A DNA stretch of 9,071 bases, from contig PTLK01000067.1 in assembly GCA_002938075.1 (NCBI GenBank), positions 1-9,071 of the forward strand, given 5' to 3'. The translations under genes and the position numbers were made by a program. Below are positions 5,846 through 9,071 of this stretch, one piece after another. Below the pieces are notes generated by a model that was given only the letters and a program-made list of their open reading frames with translations, was not told the origin of the DNA and searched no databases. This stretch comes from Alphaproteobacteria bacterium MarineAlpha3_Bin3. Lineage in GTDB: Bacteria; Pseudomonadota; Alphaproteobacteria; Rhodospirillales; Casp-alpha2. Position 1 is the stretch's first letter; each line of letters opens with the position of its first letter.

Positions 5846-7441
5846 ATGCCTTCGCTCAGAGAAGCCGCCGTCGCCGGCCAGTTCTATCCCGGCTCGACCG
5901 CCGAACTGGAAGCCACGGTCCGCCAATTTCTTGACGGCGCCGGCCCGCCCGACGTGGAAAAAACCGCCGGCGCACCCGTCCCCAAGGCTTTAATCGCGCC
6001 GCACGCCGGATATGTCTATTCCGGCGCCGTCGCCGCCTCGGCCTATGCCCTGCTCCGACCCGCCGCGTCGGTCATCAAGCGGGTGGTGCTGCTGGGCCCG
6101 TGCCACCGCGTCGCCGTTAAGGGATTGGCGCTTTCGGGCGCCGACGCCTTCGCCACGCCCTTGGGCGATGTGCCGGTCGACAAGGAGGCGGCGGCGAGGG
6201 TCCTGGAACTGCTCCAGGTCGAGGTCTTCGACGCCGCCCACACCCAAGAGCACAGCCTCGAAGTCCACCTGCCGTTCCTGCAAATTGTCCTCGACGATTT
6301 CGCCGTCGTCCCCCTGGTCGTCGGCGAGGCCCCCCCGGAGCAGGTTGCCGAGGTGCTTGACGCGCTTTGGGGCGGGCCGGAGACCCTGATCGTCGTCAGT
6401 TCAGACCTCAGCCACTACCTCGATTACGACAGCGCCCGAAAGATCGATTCCGAGACCTGCCGGGCCATCGAGACCCTCGACCCGGAAGCGATTTCCCGCG
6501 ACGGCGCCTGCGGCCGGTTCCCGGTCGGCGGGCTTCTGGAAATCGCCAAGCGCCGGGGCCTGACGGTGACGACCCTGGATATGCGCAATTCCGGCGACAC
6601 CGCCGGTCCTAAGGACCGGGTCGTCGGCTACGGCTCGTGGATGTTTCAAGAGGCGGGAAAGGGCGAAGCCCTGACAGGGAGAAATGAAAAAGAATCCCCA
6701 AAGGGCAAAAAAGCACCAACTAAACGTACCGTCACCGTCACCTGGAACAAGCCCGAACAGAAAACCAAAGCCCCGAACGAGGGGGACGAAAGGGACGAGA
6801 CGGACGACGGGAACGAAGTCGCCTTCGCCGCCACCACCCGGGCGCTCTTGGACCGGCACGGGGAAGCCCTGTTGGCGCTGGCGGCGGGCTCGATCCAATA
6901 TGGCCTCGAGCACGCCAAGGCCCTGCCCGCTGGGCCCGCTGATTGCGCCGCCGAGCTGGCCAAGCACGGCGCGTGCTTCGTCACCTTGCGGCGCGACGGT
7001 AAACTTCGGGGCTGCATCGGCACCTCGGAGGTGCACCGGCCGCTGTTCGTCGATGTCTCCGAAAACGGCTTCCGCGCCGCCTTCAAAGACCCCCGCTTCC
7101 CGGCCCTGAAGCCTGATGAGGTCTTAGGCCTCGAGGTTTCGGTTTCGGTGCTCAGTCGGCAAACGCCGATGGCGTTTTCCAGCCAAGAGGAATTCCTTGG
7201 CCTGCTTCGCCCCGGCGCCGACGGCCTGATCATCGAGGAGGGTAAGAAACGGGCCCTGTTCCTGCCCTCGGTCTGGTCGCAGCTAAGCGAGCCCCGGGTT
7301 TTCGTCGAACACCTGAAGGCCAAGGCCGGGCTGTCCAAGGACCACTGGTCCGACACCTTCAAGGCCTGGCGGTTCACGGCCCTGGAAATTTCCACCACCG
7401 ACCTGGACGACCCGGCGTCGATCTGGGGAACCGTCGGCTGA
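5846..7441 (+). CDS. AmrB-AmrA fusion (Memo domain joined to AMMECR1 domain)
   Basis: A 531-residue cytosolic protein with two domains. Residues 1 to about 268 form an AmrB/Memo domain: REAAVAGQFYPG at 5-16, APHAGYVYSG at 51-60 (His53), LLGPCHR at 82-88 (His87), EHSLEVHLPFL at 135-145 (His136, His141), SSDLSHY at 185-191 (Asp187, His190) and RNSGDTAGPKDRVVGYGSWM at 247-266. The fold is related to LigB-type extradiol dioxygenases, and the histidines match the metal-site region of human MEMO1. A charged, low-complexity linker spans about 269-324. Residues from about 325 to 525 form an AMMECR1-type AmrA domain with the invariant LRGCIG at 387-392. AmrA and AmrB are more often separate genes. No in-frame Met lies between 266 and 442, so AmrA cannot be started separately from an ATG. 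The biochemical function is unknown; the partner is AmrS. CysQ follows 75 bases downstream. Confidence 0.93.
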   Translation: MPSLREAAVAGQFYPGSTAELEATVRQFLDGAGPPDVEKTAGAPVPKALIAPHAGYVYSGAVAASAYALLRPAASVIKRVVLLGPCHRVAVKGLALSGADAFATPLGDVPVDKEAAARVLELLQVEVFDAAHTQEHSLEVHLPFLQIVLDDFAVVPLVVGEAPPEQVAEVLDALWGGPETLIVVSSDLSHYLDYDSARKIDSETCRAIETLDPEAISRDGACGRFPVGGLLEIAKRRGLTVTTLDMRNSGDTAGPKDRVVGYGSWMFQEAGKGEALTGRNEKESPKGKKAPTKRTVTVTWNKPEQKTKAPNEGDERDETDDGNEVAFAATTRALLDRHGEALLALAAGSIQYGLEHAKALPAGPADCAAELAKHGACFVTLRRDGKLRGCIGTSEVHRPLFVDVSENGFRAAFKDPRFPALKPDEVLGLEVSVSVLSRQTPMAFSSQEEFLGLLRPGADGLIIEEGKKRALFLPSVWSQLSEPRVFVEHLKAKAGLSKDHWSDTFKAWRFTALEISTTDLDDPASIWGTVG

Positions 7442-7461
7442 TTCCTTACTCCTGACGGCAA

Positions 7462-7490
7462 TTGACATCCGGCCCCGGCCCCGGGATCAT
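7462..7490 (+). promoter_or_regulatory. Candidate sigma-70 promoter for cysQ
   Basis: A perfect -35 box TTGACA (7462-7467), a 17-base spacer and GATCAT (7485-7490, four of six matches to TATAAT). The spacer contains two copies of GGCCCC (7471-7482) and is almost pure G/C. Transcription would start near 7497, about 20 bases before the cysQ start codon. Confidence 0.4.
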
Positions 7491-7503
7491 GCCTTTAAGG
7501 GAT

Positions 7504-7509
7504 AAGGAG
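7504..7509 (+). promoter_or_regulatory. Ribosome binding site deciding the GTG start of cysQ
   Basis: AAGGAG lies seven bases before GTG 7517-7519. No ATG is equally well placed, so the GTG is taken as the start. Confidence 0.65.
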
Positions 7510-7516
7510 AAAACGG

Positions 7517-8311
7517 GTGCTGAACATAACGTTGGACCTTCTGGAACAGATCGGCGACGTCGCCAAACGGGCCGGCCAGGAGATCATGAACATCTACGAG
7601 ACCGACTTCGCCGTCGAGGCCAAGGCGGATTCGTCGCCGGTCACCGAAGCCGACAAGGCGGCGGAGGCGTTGATTATTCGCTCCATCCGCGAGGGCATCA
7701 CCGACAAGTTCCCAATCGTCGGCGAAGAATCCTTCGCCGCCGGCAACGCGCCGGTGGTCGGTGACGCGCCCTTCTGGCTTGTCGATCCCCTCGACGGAAC
7801 CAAGGAATTCGTTAACCGCAACGGCGAATTCACCGTCAACATCGCGATGATCGACGGCGGCCGGCCGGCGCTCGGCGTCATCCACGTGCCGGTGACGAAG
7901 CGCACCTATTGGGGGGCCAAAATAGGCGTCTTCGCGCAGGTCGGCGACGAGGAAGAACGGCTCATCCAATGCCGCGAGGCGCCGGTCGATGGGCTGGTGG
8001 CCATGGTCAGCCGCTCGCACCGGACGACCGAGGTCGATATCTTTTTGGCCGATTACACCATCGCCTCGGAAACCAGCGCCGGCAGCTCGTTGAAGTTCTG
8101 TCTCATCGCCGAGGGCTCGGCCGATATCTACCCCCGGCTCGGGCGGACCATGGAATGGGATACCGCCGCCGGCCACGCCATCCTCCAATTCGCCGGCGGC
8201 ACCGTTCAGGACCTGGACGGCAACGATTTGCATTACGGCAAGCCCGGGTTCGAAAACTCCCACTTCGTCGCCAAGGGGCCCGGGGTCTTGGGGGCCGGGA
8301 ACTCCGGCTGA
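7517..8311 (+). CDS. cysQ: 3'(2'),5'-bisphosphate nucleotidase CysQ
   Basis: A 264-residue member of the inositol monophosphatase superfamily. It hydrolyses 3'-phosphoadenosine 5'-phosphate (PAP), a toxic by-product of sulfate assimilation via PAPS, to AMP and phosphate. Metal-binding motifs are complete: GEES at 69-72, DPLDGTKEF at 90-98 (Asp90, Asp93) and EWDTAAGHAIL at 213-223 (Asp215). DPLDGTKEF with Lys-Glu-Phe is typical of CysQ rather than of inositol or fructose phosphatases. The SAGSSLKFCLIAEGSADIYP segment (187-206) before the WD motif is also characteristic. Length is normal. Translation starts at GTG 7517. sua5 begins two bases after the stop, so the two genes are probably cotranscribed and coupled. 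PAP recycling links loosely to sulfur metabolism, but no other assimilation gene is in view. Confidence 0.93.
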   Translation: MLNITLDLLEQIGDVAKRAGQEIMNIYETDFAVEAKADSSPVTEADKAAEALIIRSIREGITDKFPIVGEESFAAGNAPVVGDAPFWLVDPLDGTKEFVNRNGEFTVNIAMIDGGRPALGVIHVPVTKRTYWGAKIGVFAQVGDEEERLIQCREAPVDGLVAMVSRSHRTTEVDIFLADYTIASETSAGSSLKFCLIAEGSADIYPRLGRTMEWDTAAGHAILQFAGGTVQDLDGNDLHYGKPGFENSHFVAKGPGVLGAGNSG

Positions 8312-8313
8312 CC

Positions 8314-9071
8314 GTGGCCGACGACCGAACCCCCATCGTTGCCCCCGACGCCGACAACATTTCTGCCGCCGCCCGGCGCCTCCGCGAAGGCGGGCTTGTC
8401 GCCTTTCCCACCGAAACCGTCTATGGCCTCGGTGCCGACGCCACCAACGACGAAGCCGTCGCAGCTGTGTTCCAGGCCAAGGACCGGCCCCGGTTCAACC
8501 CGCTGATCGTCCACGTCGGGGACTTGGGAGAGGCGCGCGCCGCCGTCGGCTTCAACCCGGCGGCCGAAACCCTGGCCGAAGCCTTCTGGCCGGGGGCCTT
8601 GACCATGGTGCTGCCGCGTCTGGACGACCGCATCGCCCTGCTGGTCAGTGCCGGGCTGGATACGGTCGCTGTCCGCGTTCCCAATCACCCGGTCGCCCAG
8701 GCGCTGTTGGCCGAAGCCGGCGTGCCGGTGGCAGCGCCGAGCGCCAACAAGGCCGGATGCATCAGCCCGACGGCGGCCGGCCACGTGGTGTTTTCCCTGC
8801 CCGGGCCCGGCAAGGGCGGCCCGGACATGATCCTCGACGGCGGTCCGTGCCATGTCGGCGTCGAATCGACGGTCATCGACCTGTCCGGCTCCTCCCCGGT
8901 GCTGCTGCGGCCCGGCGGCGTGGCGGCGGAAGACATCGAGGCCGTCGTCGGCCCCCTCGCCTCCCCAGGAAAGAACGTGGCCACCCAAGGCGGTGCGCAG
9001 AAGTCGCCTGGCATGCAGGAACGCCATTACGCGCCTAATTTGCCGTTGCGCCTTGAAGCCGAGGAGCCCAA
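8314..9071 (+). CDS. sua5: L-threonylcarbamoyladenylate synthase, long form (partial)
   Basis: The first 252 residues are present; the gene runs off the right edge. The enzyme makes threonylcarbamoyl-AMP from threonine, bicarbonate and ATP, the first step of the t6A modification at position 37 of ANN-decoding tRNAs. The YrdC/TsaC domain shows FPTETVYGLGADA at 31-43, AKDRPRFNPLIVH at 55-67, FWPGALTMVLPR, VAAPSANKAG at 139-148 and VESTVIDLSG before LLRPGG. From about 230 the sequence SPGMQERHYAPNLPLRL is the linker typical of Sua5, so this is the two-domain Sua5 form rather than short TsaC; most of the Sua5 domain lies outside the window. The start is GTG 8314-8316, two bases after the cysQ stop. 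No strong Shine-Dalgarno sequence is visible, which fits translational coupling. An in-frame Cys (149) stands before ISPT, where Arg or another polar residue is common. Confidence 0.93.
   Translation, partial: MADDRTPIVAPDADNISAAARRLREGGLVAFPTETVYGLGADATNDEAVAAVFQAKDRPRFNPLIVHVGDLGEARAAVGFNPAAETLAEAFWPGALTMVLPRLDDRIALLVSAGLDTVAVRVPNHPVAQALLAEAGVPVAAPSANKAGCISPTAAGHVVFSLPGPGKGGPDMILDGGPCHVGVESTVIDLSGSSPVLLRPGGVAAEDIEAVVGPLASPGKNVATQGGAQKSPGMQERHYAPNLPLRLEAEEP

Noticed and set aside
6684..7109. Out-of-frame ATG with a good Shine-Dalgarno sequence inside the AmrB-AmrA linker
   Set aside because: AGGGAGA before ATG AAA AAG looks like a start, but the frame gives Pro/Arg/Ser-rich sequence with no AMMECR1 motif. 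The AmrA domain is in the other, continuous frame.
7487..8263. 258-codon minus-strand frame opposite cysQ
   Set aside because: Antisense shadow of a gene with all inositol-phosphatase motifs present.
8233..9027. 264-codon minus-strand frame opposite sua5
   Set aside because: Antisense shadow; the plus strand carries an intact YrdC/Sua5 domain from a GTG start.

Overview
The window is GC-rich, densely coding DNA from a proteobacterium. It is most likely an alphaproteobacterium of Rhodospirillales type. This is inferred from gene content (a pepA-holC pair, a long-form Sua5, an AmrB-AmrA fusion, a SorB-like cytochrome next to a TauE/SafE exporter) and from the strong G/C bias at third codon positions. 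No tRNA, rRNA, CRISPR array, insertion sequence or phage gene was seen, and no gap between genes exceeds about 130 bases.

Layout. Bases 1-965 (+) hold the 3' end of a c-type cytochrome gene, followed 5 bases later by a TauE/SafE-type anion exporter. The pair fits a sulfite-oxidation/export unit. Bases 973-5531 (-) hold a five-gene run read right to left: a 65-aa unknown protein, the radical SAM enzyme AmrS, a flippase-like membrane protein (LPG_synthase_TM family), leucyl aminopeptidase PepA, and DNA polymerase III chi subunit HolC. HolC ends tail-to-tail with the exporter, 7 bases apart. Bases 5532-5586 are a short divergent start region. Bases 5587-9071 (+) hold a 58-aa single-span membrane microprotein, an AmrB-AmrA fusion protein, CysQ (PAP phosphatase), and Sua5 (tRNA t6A synthesis), which runs off the right edge.

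The most interesting part is the centre, about 4244-7441. It carries all three components of the poorly understood AmmeMemoRadiSam system. AmrS stands alone on the minus strand, and AmrB (Memo-like) and AmrA (AMMECR1-like) are joined into one 531-residue polypeptide on the plus strand. Each arm of this divergent locus starts with a small uncharacterised gene: the 65-aa soluble protein overlaps amrS by 29 bases, and the 58-aa membrane protein precedes amrBA. These two small proteins are the best candidates for undescribed accessory parts. Other oddities are a seven-asparagine run encoded by a trinucleotide repeat inside PepA, a charge-segregated low-complexity linker in the AmrB-AmrA fusion, and an A7 homopolymer at the 65-aa gene/amrS overlap.

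The remaining genes are housekeeping: peptide turnover and replication (pepA, holC), PAP removal (cysQ) and tRNA modification (sua5). All calls rest on reading motifs by eye; no database search was run.
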